NCBI RefSeq assembly: GCF_017301635.1
Contig: NZ_CP071091.1
Span: 2,306,001-2,370,000 of the forward strand
Reading direction: 5' to 3'
Source: Myxococcus landrumus
GTDB taxonomy: Bacteria; Myxococcota; Myxococcia; Myxococcales; Myxococcaceae
Length of the DNA: 64,000 nt
Position numbers and translations under genes: made by a program. This document shows, in pieces, positions 1 through 8,911 of this stretch. Under the pieces are notes generated by a model, which ran no database searches, was not told the DNA's origin, and saw only the letters and a program-made list of their open reading frames with translations. The stretch's first letter is position 1; each line of letters starts with the position of its first letter.

Positions 1-216
1 GGACTCACTCGCGTGCTCATGAGCCGCATCGAAGCAGACCTCTCGCCGAGTGCGCTGTTCCTCACCACCGCGGACCCGCGCAATGTGCCGATGTACCAAC
101 ACTTGGGCTTCACGGTGCACCGCGCACTCGAGATGGATGGGTTGTCCATCAGCGCAATGAGCCGGGGCTCACACCTCGACGGGGAGAACGTGAACTCCAA
201 AGTCGTTGCAGCCTGA
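1..216 (+). CDS. GNAT-family N-acetyltransferase, C-terminal fragment
   Basis: The reading frame is open from the left edge, so only the last ~71 residues are visible. The fragment contains the pattern NVPMYQHLGFTVHR, the usual end of a GNAT fold: the helix before the last strands, where a Y/H..LGF motif follows the acetyl-CoA-binding region. GNAT enzymes transfer acetyl from acetyl-CoA to an amine; the substrate cannot be read from this tail. A GTG at 13 is in frame, but the frame continues upstream, so it is probably not the start. The gene ends 24 bp before the stop of a convergent gene. Confidence 0.7.
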   Translation, partial: GLTRVLMSRIEADLSPSALFLTTADPRNVPMYQHLGFTVHRALEMDGLSISAMSRGSHLDGENVNSKVVAA

Positions 217-239
217 GAGAGACCCTGGCGACACTCTCC

Positions 240-959
240 TCACGCCGGGGATTGGGCTGCGAGCCATCGGTCGAAGAAGTCGCTGAGTTCCTCCCGAGAC
301 ACGGAGATGAAGTTGGGCCATACGGCCATGGATTTACTCAGGGGGTATCCGGTCAGGTTGCACAGTGCGCTATGGATGGCGAGCCGCGTGTTGTTGTCGT
401 GGTCGCTTCTCGGCCAGGACTCCAGCACGGCTGCAACCTCCCGCCGATACAATCCGAAGAGGGCATGGAATTCCCAATCCGGAAAGAAGGGGCCGTCGAC
501 AGCCGCGCGAAGGCATTCTTCGATGAGCTTCTCGTCCTGTGTCATGCCTGCGCATCTTGCGAGTGCGGCATCGTCTCGACGCGGCTTCTCCAGAAACCAC
601 TTCGTGGGGGGTATCGAAATCAAGGACACGTCTATTTTGGGGAACCACTCAACCATGATGCCGAAGTCTCGCTCTCCGGGTGAGCACGAGACTCGAACAT
701 CCACCAAGACGGTCGCCACAGTGCCATGGCGGCGCTTGCAGACTCCTTCGAACCGCCGGATGGATGTCGTCAGGAGGCGGAAAGGGGCCAGCTTGCTCAT
801 CTCGTGGACATAGACAGCCAGTCGGCCGTTTTCTCCTCCGGAAGGAAAGAGGAGCTGCTGGCCAGCCGCTTCCAGCCGTCCGTCATTGAGGTGGGTGAAA
901 TGACTTCGAATCAGGGCCAGGGCCTTTGCACAGACCTCGACCGACTGTTGTTCACTCAT
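240..959 (-). CDS. Hypothetical protein with possible NTF2-like N-terminal half
   Basis: This 239-residue protein has no signal peptide or membrane segment. I chose the ATG at 959 (MSEQQSVEV) over an in-frame upstream start at 995, because the extra residues are basic and low complexity. The first ~110 residues read like a mixed alpha/beta NTF2/SnoaL-type fold. The C-terminal half has a pattern WEFHALFGL followed by V.SW and a final AIHSAL.NLTGYP, which gives it a compact helical look. I do not recognise the family. It converges with the GNAT gene and is followed upstream by a gene-poor stretch. Confidence 0.6.
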   Translation of the reverse strand: MSEQQSVEVCAKALALIRSHFTHLNDGRLEAAGQQLLFPSGGENGRLAVYVHEMSKLAPFRLLTTSIRRFEGVCKRRHGTVATVLVDVRVSCSPGERDFGIMVEWFPKIDVSLISIPPTKWFLEKPRRDDAALARCAGMTQDEKLIEECLRAAVDGPFFPDWEFHALFGLYRREVAAVLESWPRSDHDNNTRLAIHSALCNLTGYPLSKSMAVWPNFISVSREELSDFFDRWLAAQSPA

Positions 960-1505
960 GGATTGAGCTGTACGACATGACCGAGAGCGCGCCACACTGG
1001 ACGTAGAGACTCTACGTCGGGGGCTTCAGCTCTAAATGTAGCGGAGGTCACGCGAGAGGCGCTGCGGCGCCACGTCGAGAGGGAGTAGACAACGTAGCGC
1101 TGCCTCGTGAGTGCGTCAAGGCCATCAGCAGGACGCAATCCCAGCGCAGGAAGAATGCCATGCGGGGGTTGACGCCATTGCTTGTCGTTTTCGCTGTCGG
1201 CTTCGCAGCGAGGTACTGAAGTCCAGACGTCACCGTCACAGACCTCGGTCACGATGAGCCCCTGGTGCCATTGACGAACCATGAAGCAGTTTCACGGCGT
1301 GCGGCTATTGCTCCACGGCGAGGACGCGCCAACCCCCAACATCGATTGCATAGGTGGCCCCACGTCCAGGCTGGGTGGATCCCCCACGTCGCAGACCTCC
1401 GAGTTGGGGATGATGCTGACGAACATCACGCCCTCTACTTGCGGTCCCAAGGCAGGTCGTCGTCCATCAGCCCCCTGAACCATTCTCCGCGCTAAGCTCG
1501 GAGAC
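960..1505. other. 546-bp stretch without a convincing gene
   Basis: Short open frames exist on both strands (for example 956-1282 and 1292-1693, minus). None has a good start with a ribosome-binding site, the expected third-position G/C bias or a recognisable motif. It could be the upstream region of the amidohydrolase gene, or an eroded gene. I see no repeat or strong hairpin in it. Confidence 0.5.
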
Positions 1506-3248
1506 ATGGACCTCATCGTCGAGAACGGCCTCGTGTTCGATGGTCTGGGCAATGCCCCACGGAAGCTCCACGTCGGAATCACAGGGGGCACCATCACCAC
1601 CCTCTCCCCTGCCCCCATCCCGCGTGCACCCGGGACTCGCGTCATCGACGCCACGGGCCACTGGGTGACTCCGGGCTTCATCGACTTCCACACCCACTAC
1701 GACGCCGAGGTGGAGCTGGCTCCCTCCCTCTCCGAGTCCGTTCGCCACGGTGTGACATCCGTCGTCCTCGGAAGCTGTTCGCTCAGCCTCGCACTCGGCT
1801 CCGCGGAGGACCTCGCGGACATGTTCTGCCGCGTCGAGGCCATCCCCTACGCCACCGTCCGCTCCCTGCTCGAAGAGCGCAAGACGTGGGACTCGCTCCC
1901 CAGCTATCTGGAGCACCTCCAAGCCCTTCCCCTCGGCCCCAACGTCGCCTCCTTCCTCGGCCACTCCGCGCTGCGCGCCCACACCATGGGCCTCCACCGC
2001 AGCCTCGACTCCAGCGTCCGCCCCAGCGAGGACGAGCTGCGCAGCATGGAGTCCCTCGTCCGCGAGGGCCTCGACCTGGGCTACCTCGGCCTCTCCATCA
2101 TGACCCTCAAGTGGGACAAGATGGGCGGCACCCGAGACATCCGCAGCCGCCCCCTGCCCTCCACCTACGCCCGCTGGAGCGAATACCGCCGCCTCACCCG
2201 CCTCCTGCGCGAAAAAGGCCGCGTCTTCCAGGGCGTCCCCAACATCAGCACCAAGGTCAACGTCGTCCTCTTCCTCCTCGAGAGCATGGGCCTCTGGCGC
2301 CCCACCCTGAAGACCACCGTCATCTCCATGATGGACCCTCGCGCCAGCCGAGGCATCCACCGCCTCATCGGCGTCCTGTCTCGCGTCGCCAACCGGCTCC
2401 TCGGCGCCAACTTCCGCTGGCAGGCCCTGCCTGAAATCTTCGACCTGTGGGCCGATGGCATCGACCTCGTCGTCTTCGAGGAGTTCGGCGCGGGCGCCGC
2501 CGCCCTCCACCTCCAGGACGCGGCCTCACGCGCGGGACTCCTCAACGACCCGGCCTACCGCTCCCGCTTCCGCGCCGAATGGACCGACCGCTTCCTCCCA
2601 CGCGCCTTCCACCGCGACTTCAACCAGTCCCGCATCCTCCAGTGCCCCGACCCCTCCCTGGTCGGCAAGTCCTTCGCCCAGGTCGCCCAGGACCAGTCAC
2701 GCGACGCCGTGGATGTCTTCCTCGACCTGGTGGCCACTCACGGCGACGCCCTGCGCTGGTACACCGTCATGGCCAATGACCGGCGCGAGGAGCTGGAGTT
2801 CATCTGCCGCCACCCGGACATCCTCGTGGGCTTCTCCGACGCCGGCGCCCACCTGCGCAACATGGCCCACTACAACTTCCCCCTGCGCCTGCTGCGCCTC
2901 GTCCGCGAAGCCGAGAAGCGCGGCGAGCCCTTCATGTCCACCGAGCGCGCCGTCCACCGGCTCACGGGCGAAATCGCCGAGTGGTTCAGCCTCGACGCGG
3001 GAGTCCTCGCCGAAGGTCGCCGCGCGGACCTCGTCGTCATCAACCCCGACGGCCTCGACGCAAGCCTCGACGAAATCGCGGAGGCCCCCATGGAGAACTT
3101 CGGCGGCTTCATCCGACTGGTGCGCCGCAACGACGCCGCCGTGAAGTCCGTCCTCATCTCCGGCCGCGAAGCGGTGAGCCACGGCGCCGTGTCCCCCGCC
3201 CTCGGACGTGAACGCGGCTTCGGAACCGTGCTCCGCGCTCGCGCCTGA
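1506..3248 (+). CDS. N-acyl-D-amino-acid deacylase (amidohydrolase family)
   Basis: A 580-residue D-aminoacylase-type amidohydrolase, the usual length for N-acyl-D-amino-acid deacylases, which hydrolyse N-acyl-D-amino acids to D-amino acid plus acid. The N-terminus MDLIVENGLVFDG is the usual beta-sandwich start. The metal motif HTHYD lies at residues 62-66 after PGFID. The sequence GFSDAGAH (D445) supplies the conserved catalytic Asp near the barrel end. The SFSLDAGVLAEGRRADLVV-like ending is the returning beta-sandwich. The usual GNCG motif after strand 2 reads GSCS here. The gene ends against a convergent D-amino-acid-oxidase-like gene, which would act on the product. Substrate (D-Asp, D-Glu or neutral) cannot be assigned. 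Confidence 0.85.
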   Translation: MDLIVENGLVFDGLGNAPRKLHVGITGGTITTLSPAPIPRAPGTRVIDATGHWVTPGFIDFHTHYDAEVELAPSLSESVRHGVTSVVLGSCSLSLALGSAEDLADMFCRVEAIPYATVRSLLEERKTWDSLPSYLEHLQALPLGPNVASFLGHSALRAHTMGLHRSLDSSVRPSEDELRSMESLVREGLDLGYLGLSIMTLKWDKMGGTRDIRSRPLPSTYARWSEYRRLTRLLREKGRVFQGVPNISTKVNVVLFLLESMGLWRPTLKTTVISMMDPRASRGIHRLIGVLSRVANRLLGANFRWQALPEIFDLWADGIDLVVFEEFGAGAAALHLQDAASRAGLLNDPAYRSRFRAEWTDRFLPRAFHRDFNQSRILQCPDPSLVGKSFAQVAQDQSRDAVDVFLDLVATHGDALRWYTVMANDRREELEFICRHPDILVGFSDAGAHLRNMAHYNFPLRLLRLVREAEKRGEPFMSTERAVHRLTGEIAEWFSLDAGVLAEGRRADLVVINPDGLDASLDEIAEAPMENFGGFIRLVRRNDAAVKSVLISGREAVSHGAVSPALGRERGFGTVLRARA

Positions 3249-3269
3249 CGCACACGCCTCAGCGTGCGT
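3248..3269. terminator. Hairpin between convergent deacylase and DAAO genes
   Basis: ACGCAC at 3248-3253 pairs with GTGCGT at 3264-3269. The hairpin overlaps the two convergent stop codons and has no U-tract. It is a plausible bidirectional terminator. Confidence 0.3.
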
Positions 3270-4215
3270 GCGCCGCCACCAGCGTCACGACCTCCTCCGC
3301 GCAACCCCACGAGAGCGTGACGCCCGCACCTCCGTGCCCGTAGTCGTGCACCACCACGCGCGCCCCAGACACCTCCGCCTCCACCCGCACGGAGGGACGC
3401 CCGGGGCGCAGTCCCACCTTGTGCTCCACGACCTCGAACACCGCCCCCGGTGGCAACAACGGCGCATTGCGCTCCAGGATGCCCCGCGCCACCTCCGGGT
3501 CCGGCACCAGCGACGCATTGCCCTCGTCCACCGTGCCTCCCAGGATGCAGTCCCGCGAGCGCGGAATCACATAGGCAATGCCCTGCTCGCACTCGTCATC
3601 GAAGATGAAGCGACCCGTCGGCGGGGGTGTCACGCGCAACACCTCACCCCGAATCGGGAAGAGCGTCTCGTCGCCCACCACCTCGCGCGCGCCCAGGGCC
3701 GTGCAGTTGACCACCACCGGCGTTCGAGCCCACGCCTCCTCCAGCGAACGCACCTCGCGCTGGACGATGCGCCCGCCCAGCTTCCGCAAGCGCTCCATCA
3801 GGAAGGGCAGATAGCGCGGCATCTCGATGACCGGCGCGGAGAAGTGGTAACCCTCCGACAATCCCGGTGGAAGCTCGTCGGGGCGGGCCCTGCGGAAGTC
3901 CGGGACGCTGTCGCGCCACCACGGGTCCTCGACATGGCGACGAAACACTTCCACGCCAGGAATCATCAGGATGCCCGCATCAGGACGCTCACGGGAGAGT
4001 GACTCCAGCACCCCGTACGTCCGCTTCGCCCAGACATTGACGCGCTCCTGCGGCCACGCCCGGTAGGGATACCAGACAGCCGCGGCGACATCCGATGTCG
4101 TGCGCGGCGGCAACTCCCGGGCCCAGACCTCCACCGAGTGTCCCGCCTCCAACAAGCGGATGCCACACGTCAGGCCCGACACGCCGCTGCCTAGGATGAC
4201 AATGAACATATCCAC
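3259..4215 (-). CDS. D-amino-acid oxidase-like FAD oxidoreductase
   Basis: This 318-residue flavoprotein starts with a Rossmann dinucleotide motif (ILGSGVSGLTCGIRLL) that binds the FAD ADP moiety. The family pattern of DAAO/D-aspartate oxidase is visible: TSDVAAAVWYPYR near residue 45, then VNCTALGAREV, a GTVDEGN loop, and GLRPGRPSVRVE holding the conserved substrate-carboxylate Arg. The C-terminal YGHGGAGVTLSWG is the second FAD-contact motif. These enzymes oxidise D-amino acids to imino/keto acids with release of H2O2. Convergence with a D-aminoacylase gene suggests a shared role in scavenging or detoxifying D-amino acids. Divergent from the CHAT gene, with a 170-bp gap. Confidence 0.85.
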   Translation of the reverse strand: MDMFIVILGSGVSGLTCGIRLLEAGHSVEVWARELPPRTTSDVAAAVWYPYRAWPQERVNVWAKRTYGVLESLSRERPDAGILMIPGVEVFRRHVEDPWWRDSVPDFRRARPDELPPGLSEGYHFSAPVIEMPRYLPFLMERLRKLGGRIVQREVRSLEEAWARTPVVVNCTALGAREVVGDETLFPIRGEVLRVTPPPTGRFIFDDECEQGIAYVIPRSRDCILGGTVDEGNASLVPDPEVARGILERNAPLLPPGAVFEVVEHKVGLRPGRPSVRVEAEVSGARVVVHDYGHGGAGVTLSWGCAEEVVTLVAAHAR

Positions 4216-4385
4216 ACCCTCTCTCTCGGCGTTTGTCGCGGGCCGGCATGACTCACTTCGTCATTTGGCGCGAAGATGCGTTTATTTCTCACGATTTGTC
4301 CCGGTCCGCGTTCTTGGCATAAGACCGGGAGTCTTAGCGATGACTCCGCGCCATGGGACGCGGAGTGACGGGGAGGGTCCAGCGG

Positions 4386-7148
4386 ATGGCAGGCGAGCTG
4401 GATGCACCAGGGCAGTCCAAACGCGGGCGACGCGCGCCGCGTCTGCGTGCCTGGCATCTCATTCCCTTGCTGGTGTTCCCCGCCATCCTCATCGCGCGCT
4501 CGGGCCCCCTCGCGGACCGCCACGCCGAGGTGCTCTGGCTCACCGACACCCGCACACGTCCGCTGGAGGCCCGCCTCAGCGTCGCGACCGCGGATGTCTA
4601 TCGCCCCTTTGCGCTCCCTCGAGAAGAGCGCCCTTCCATCGCCGTGCCCCTGCGCGAGCTCGCGCGGCTGGAAGAGGATGGAGACCGGGCCGGAATCGCG
4701 GCCTCCTACCTGCTCCATGGCGACCCACAGCAGGCGCTCGCGCACCTCTCGCAGGCGCCCGCCTCGGTGAACCGCGACAACGACCAGGCCGTCGCCATCT
4801 TCCTGCTCAAGCGGCATGACGAGGCATTGGCCCAGCTCGACACCTTGCTGGAGACGGCCCCTCGCCACCCCCAGGCCCTCTGGAACCGGGCGCTCGTGCT
4901 GCGGGCCATGGGCCTCCACCTGCTCGCGGCCTCCGTCTTCGACGAGGTGGCCCGCCTGGGTGAGAAGGGCTGGAGCACGGAGGCCCGGGAGAACGCCGCC
5001 GCCCTCCGCGCGTCCGTGGCGCAGCGGGCCTCGTCCTGGAAGCGCACCCAATCCGCCTTCACCCGCCTGGCTCAGGACGCACACCTCCCCATTCCCCTGG
5101 AAGAAGCGCGGCAACATCCCGGCATCGCGCGCGGCCTTTACTACGACGCCGTCCGCACCGCCCCCAGCGCCGCCCGGCTGACGGAGCTCCTCCCGCTGGC
5201 GCAGACGCTGGACCGCATCCATGGCGACACGGCCCTGGAGGCCCACACCCGGACCATCGCCACGCGGGACTTCAACCGGCGCGCCCCCCTGGCCGCCGAG
5301 TACGCGCGCCTCGTCCGAGAGCGTCAGCCCGCGTCGGAGGAGTTCCTCACGCGCCTGCGCGGCTCGGGCGAGTACGACCTGCTCCTGGGCGCGCGGCTGC
5401 TGACGCCCAACGCGAAGGGCCCCCAGGGAGAGCTCGAGCGCGTGGCCCAGGCGTGGAACGACCCGTGGATCGCGCTCCTCGTCCAGGACGAGCTGGCGCG
5501 GCAGGAGGACCTGGCGGGCGAGTCCTGGCAGGCGGGGCAACGCCTCAAGGCCGCGCTGACCGCGTGCCGGGAGAAGAACCTGCGGCCGCGCTGCGCGGAG
5601 CTGCTGCGCAAGATGAGCCACCGCGCGACGTCCGCCAATCGCCTGTCGGAAGCGGAGGAGACCGCCCGCGCGAGCTGGCGCGAGGCCCAGTCGATGGGCG
5701 AGTGGGAGCTGGAGTCCGCGGCCTTGCGCGCCCTGGCCCAGGCCGCGCGCTTCCAGTTCCGCATCGCCTCCGCGCGTGCGTACCTCGCCGAGTACCTCGC
5801 TCGGGCGCCGGACACCTGCGAGGTGAAGAACTACACCTATCGCAACCTCGCGGCCCTGGAGCTGATGCGCCTGCGTCCCCACGAGGCCCGCCGCGCCCTG
5901 CTGCAAGCACAGACTTGTCAGCCCACCGTCGGACTCATCGGCGCATGGATTCTCGCCGACCTCATGCGGTTGGACCGCAAGCCCGAGGACGAGGCGCAGA
6001 TTCGCGCGGAGCTGGACCGCGTCCGCGCCACGCGCGAGACACCCGGGCGTCAATTGCTGGCACGGCTGGTCGAGGCGCGGCTCGAGCTGCTGAAGAACCG
6101 GGCCACCGGCAACAAGCTCCTCAATGGCGTCATCCGCGACGCCGAGCCGCTGATGGCCCTGGACTCGGACGTGCGGGATGCCTCGGCGGTGGCCTACCAG
6201 ACGCTGGCCGTCACGGCCGGCGAGGTGGATGCCTTCACCGAGGTCCCTGGTGTCGTGGCCCGCCAGCTGGGCGTCAAGCCTCCGACGCAGTGCGCGCTCG
6301 TGGCGGCCATGGAGACCGAGCGCACGGTGGTGGTGGCGCTGGGGCCTCGCGGGCAGGTGCTGGGCCACTACGACGCCACTCGCAAGGAGCCCTTGGGCGA
6401 GGACCTCACGGGCCTGGTGCCCGAGAAGGTGCTGGCCGCGCTGCGCGCCTGTCCCCAGGTCGATGTGCTCGCCGCGCCGCCGCTCGACAGCCGCTCTGGC
6501 TTGCTGCCGCCCGAGATGGCCTGGAGCTACCGCGTGGCGTCGACCGCCGCCTCGCCGCAGAAGAAGATGCCTTCGCCCCTGCACCTGATGATCGCCAACG
6601 TGGAGACGCCCGCGGGCCTGGGCCTGGCGCGACTGTCCTCGTGGGACACCACGCCCGCGCCCATCGGCGCGTCGCTGGAGCTGTCCGGCGCGCAGGCCAC
6701 GCCGTCGCGCGTGCTGGAGGCGATGGGCCGGGCCACCGACATCGAGTTCCACGCGCACGGCGTGGTGGACCGGAGCCTGTCCGAGGCGCCCGTGATTGCC
6801 CTGGCCCCCGAGTACGACGGGCGCTACGCGCTCACGTCCGAGGCGCTCAAGCAGATCCGCCTGGAGGGCGCGCCGGTGGTGCTCCTGGGCGCGTGCAGCG
6901 CGGCGCGGCTGCCTCCGCTCCTGCATCAGACCTCCTCCCTGCCCCAGGCCTTCGTGGGCGCGGGCGCGCGCGCGGTGTTCGCGGCGACGGTGGACATTCC
7001 CGACTCAGCGGGCCGCTTCTTCCAGGGGGTGCGCGAGCGCATCCACGGGGGCGCGGCACCCGCGGTGGCACTGCGCGCGGAGCGCCTGCGTTGGTTGCGC
7101 GAGGTGAAAAGCGCACCGTGGGTGACTCGCGTGTTGTTGTATGAGTAG
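4386..7148 (+). CDS. Membrane-anchored TPR protein with C-terminal CHAT (caspase-like) domain
   Basis: I place the start at the ATG at 4386, preceded by GGGAGGG; an in-frame ATG at 4353 would add 11 residues. With the 931-residue numbering from 4353, a hydrophobic anchor (HLIPLLVFPAILIA) lies near residues 34-48. A long alpha-helical TPR-like region spans ~60-640. A CHAT domain follows at ~690-931. The predicted peptidase dyad is His802 in EFHAHG and Cys848 in LLGACSA, so the catalytic pair looks intact. CHAT proteins are caspase-relative proteases of clan CD; those with TPRs are often activated by protein partners. It is followed by a transglutaminase-like protein 84 bp downstream and may be co-transcribed with it. 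The target is unknown. Confidence 0.8.
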   Translation: MAGELDAPGQSKRGRRAPRLRAWHLIPLLVFPAILIARSGPLADRHAEVLWLTDTRTRPLEARLSVATADVYRPFALPREERPSIAVPLRELARLEEDGDRAGIAASYLLHGDPQQALAHLSQAPASVNRDNDQAVAIFLLKRHDEALAQLDTLLETAPRHPQALWNRALVLRAMGLHLLAASVFDEVARLGEKGWSTEARENAAALRASVAQRASSWKRTQSAFTRLAQDAHLPIPLEEARQHPGIARGLYYDAVRTAPSAARLTELLPLAQTLDRIHGDTALEAHTRTIATRDFNRRAPLAAEYARLVRERQPASEEFLTRLRGSGEYDLLLGARLLTPNAKGPQGELERVAQAWNDPWIALLVQDELARQEDLAGESWQAGQRLKAALTACREKNLRPRCAELLRKMSHRATSANRLSEAEETARASWREAQSMGEWELESAALRALAQAARFQFRIASARAYLAEYLARAPDTCEVKNYTYRNLAALELMRLRPHEARRALLQAQTCQPTVGLIGAWILADLMRLDRKPEDEAQIRAELDRVRATRETPGRQLLARLVEARLELLKNRATGNKLLNGVIRDAEPLMALDSDVRDASAVAYQTLAVTAGEVDAFTEVPGVVARQLGVKPPTQCALVAAMETERTVVVALGPRGQVLGHYDATRKEPLGEDLTGLVPEKVLAALRACPQVDVLAAPPLDSRSGLLPPEMAWSYRVASTAASPQKKMPSPLHLMIANVETPAGLGLARLSSWDTTPAPIGASLELSGAQATPSRVLEAMGRATDIEFHAHGVVDRSLSEAPVIALAPEYDGRYALTSEALKQIRLEGAPVVLLGACSAARLPPLLHQTSSLPQAFVGAGARAVFAATVDIPDSAGRFFQGVRERIHGGAAPAVALRAERLRWLREVKSAPWVTRVLLYE

Positions 7149-7232
7149 GTCCACCGGTGGCCCTTGGGGGCGCCGCCGGATGCCGTGATGCCGTGTCCGT
7201 GCCCCACCGGCATGGACGAGGGGGAGGTGGAC

Positions 7233-8504
7233 ATGCACTACGCGGAACCGCTGGCCATCTACAGCCTGCACTTCGACCGGGGAGACACGGAGAGCCGCAC
7301 GATTCCCTTGTGGAATCCCGTCACGGACGCACGTCTGGGTGAGCAGCCGGAGTGGATTCGCGGTGCGCGCTCCGAGCCCGTGGCCTACGTGCGAGGAAGC
7401 CGCCCCTCCGTCCGCGTGTCACTGCTGGCCAACCACTTCGTCCCCCCATCGTTCGAGCTGAGTGCCTTTGGTCCCTCGCTGTGCCCCGCCGCCGGGGTGA
7501 ACACCTCCGTGCGCTGGCTCGGGCCCCACCCGGTGAGCCTGGAGCGCACCGCGGGGTGGAACACGCTCGCGGAGCCCGTGCACTTCAACCGGCCCCTGCC
7601 CAATCACATCGGCGTCCACGGGCTGGAGCTCCAGTGGTTCGCGGAGTGGACGGACGCGGACGGCAGCACGCGCAAGCTCTTCCTGGGCAACAGCCGACAT
7701 GAGCTGTTCACCACGGGCGCGCCCATGCGCCAGGGAGAGCCCGGAGCCCCTCCGTGTGGAGCGTACACGCCGCTGTTGCGCTGGTCCTCGCGCTGGTGCG
7801 CGGGGCTCGAGTCGCGCAAGGACATCTGCGACGCGCTGCTGCGAGGACTGCCGGAGACAGGGCTGCGCTACGGCATCCCCGCGTGGACGGTGCGCCACAT
7901 GCTCGCCGTCGGCGGCGGCATGTGCGGCGGCTGGTACCAGCTCTTCCAACAGCTCGCCAACTGCCAGGGCGTGGCGCTGGAAGGCCGCACCCTGCACCTG
8001 CTGCCCCATGAGAATCCGCGGACGGACGAGGTGCGCTGGGAAGCGCTGGTCGCCGTCGCGCCGGGCATCAACCAGCTCGAGCCCAGCCGGCTGACGCGGC
8101 TGCACGGGCGCTTCCAGGACAGCCTGCGCTATCCCTTCGCGCCGGACGAGCCGGTGGAGCTGCTCGGCCGCGCGGAGTCCCGGTATGCTTTCATGTCCGG
8201 GTGGGATGACGGGCACTGCCTCAACTTCCTGGAGGACTCCGGGCGTCTCTATCTCTACGACGCCTGCTTCCTGACAGAAGCCGTGGAGCTGGACATGCCC
8301 CTGCCCCCGACCGACGGACGGCCCGTCAGACTGAGCCAGGAGTCCTCCTTCCGGCGTCGCTACCTGCACCCGACGCTGCCCCTGCTAATGGGGACGCTGC
8401 GCGCGAATGGACGGCTCTGGGAGGTGGACCTGGAGCGCAATGAGCTCGGCATCACCGTCGGGACGGAGCAGGTCCCGGAGATAGACATCATGTGGACACG
8501 CTAG
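7233..8504 (+). CDS. Hypothetical protein with transglutaminase-like Cys-His-Asp pattern
   Basis: The best start is the ATG at 7233, because GGGGAGG lies 5 bp upstream; in-frame starts at 7164, 7188 and 7212 are less likely. The product is 423 residues with no signal peptide. The N-terminal half looks beta-rich. In the middle, GGGMCGGWYQLFQQLANCQG is followed by GWDDGHCLNFLEDSG and LYLYDACF. This order of Cys, His and Asp, each in a typical setting, matches the transglutaminase/papain-like core, so I infer a cysteine peptidase or amide-transferring fold. I do not recognise a named family. It sits between the CHAT protein and a small helical protein. Confidence 0.6.
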   Translation: MHYAEPLAIYSLHFDRGDTESRTIPLWNPVTDARLGEQPEWIRGARSEPVAYVRGSRPSVRVSLLANHFVPPSFELSAFGPSLCPAAGVNTSVRWLGPHPVSLERTAGWNTLAEPVHFNRPLPNHIGVHGLELQWFAEWTDADGSTRKLFLGNSRHELFTTGAPMRQGEPGAPPCGAYTPLLRWSSRWCAGLESRKDICDALLRGLPETGLRYGIPAWTVRHMLAVGGGMCGGWYQLFQQLANCQGVALEGRTLHLLPHENPRTDEVRWEALVAVAPGINQLEPSRLTRLHGRFQDSLRYPFAPDEPVELLGRAESRYAFMSGWDDGHCLNFLEDSGRLYLYDACFLTEAVELDMPLPPTDGRPVRLSQESSFRRRYLHPTLPLLMGTLRANGRLWEVDLERNELGITVGTEQVPEIDIMWTR

Positions 8505-8512
8505 GAGTTGTC

Positions 8513-8911
8513 ATGCCGACGACACGCGAGCAACTCAGGCGGATGGTGGCGGAGCGAAAAGCGCCACCACGCGGCTTTGCCTGGGGGGAGCTGATGGAGG
8601 CACTGGAACAAATGTCGGACGCGGCGAGGAATCGAGCGGTGTGCCCCTTGGGCGACGAGGACGTGGGCGTGCTGGTGGACCTGCTGTCGCAACGCGGGCG
8701 CATCCCGTTGCGAGGCCAGCCTCCCATTCCCCACTCCATGCCCCCCGAAGAGCTGGTGCAGTTCCGAGCGTTGAAGATCCTCGAGCAGGCGGGGCGCCTC
8801 GACACCATCCGAGACTCCCTGGAGCGGCTCAACCGCGAGCCGGGCTCTCCCGCCCTGCGGGGGCTGGCGCGGCAGCTCCTCCAACGACTCGAGGACGAGG
8901 AGGAGGCGTAG
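8513..8911 (+). CDS. Small hypothetical helical protein
   Basis: A 132-residue charged, mostly helical protein starting MPTTREQLRRMV. I chose the ATG at 8513 because TAGGAG lies just upstream. A GTG at 8492 would overlap the preceding gene. It starts 8 bp after the transglutaminase-like gene and is probably translated from the same message. No family recognised. Its 3' end overlaps the convergent cupin-like gene by 83 bp. Confidence 0.65.
   Translation: MPTTREQLRRMVAERKAPPRGFAWGELMEALEQMSDAARNRAVCPLGDEDVGVLVDLLSQRGRIPLRGQPPIPHSMPPEELVQFRALKILEQAGRLDTIRDSLERLNREPGSPALRGLARQLLQRLEDEEEA

Noticed and set aside
956-1282. Possible minus-strand gene in the gene-poor stretch
   Set aside because: Weak start context, no third-position bias, no recognisable motif; two competing frames look equally poor.
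4280-4330. Sigma-70-like promoter (TTGTCC, 16-17 bp, CATAAG) ahead of the CHAT gene
   Set aside because: The -10 match is only 4 of 6 and the -35 is weak; in a GC-rich genome this is not enough to report as a feature.
4191-6926. Long minus-strand frame opposite the TPR/CHAT gene
   Set aside because: Shadow of the real gene: repetitive composition, no motif.
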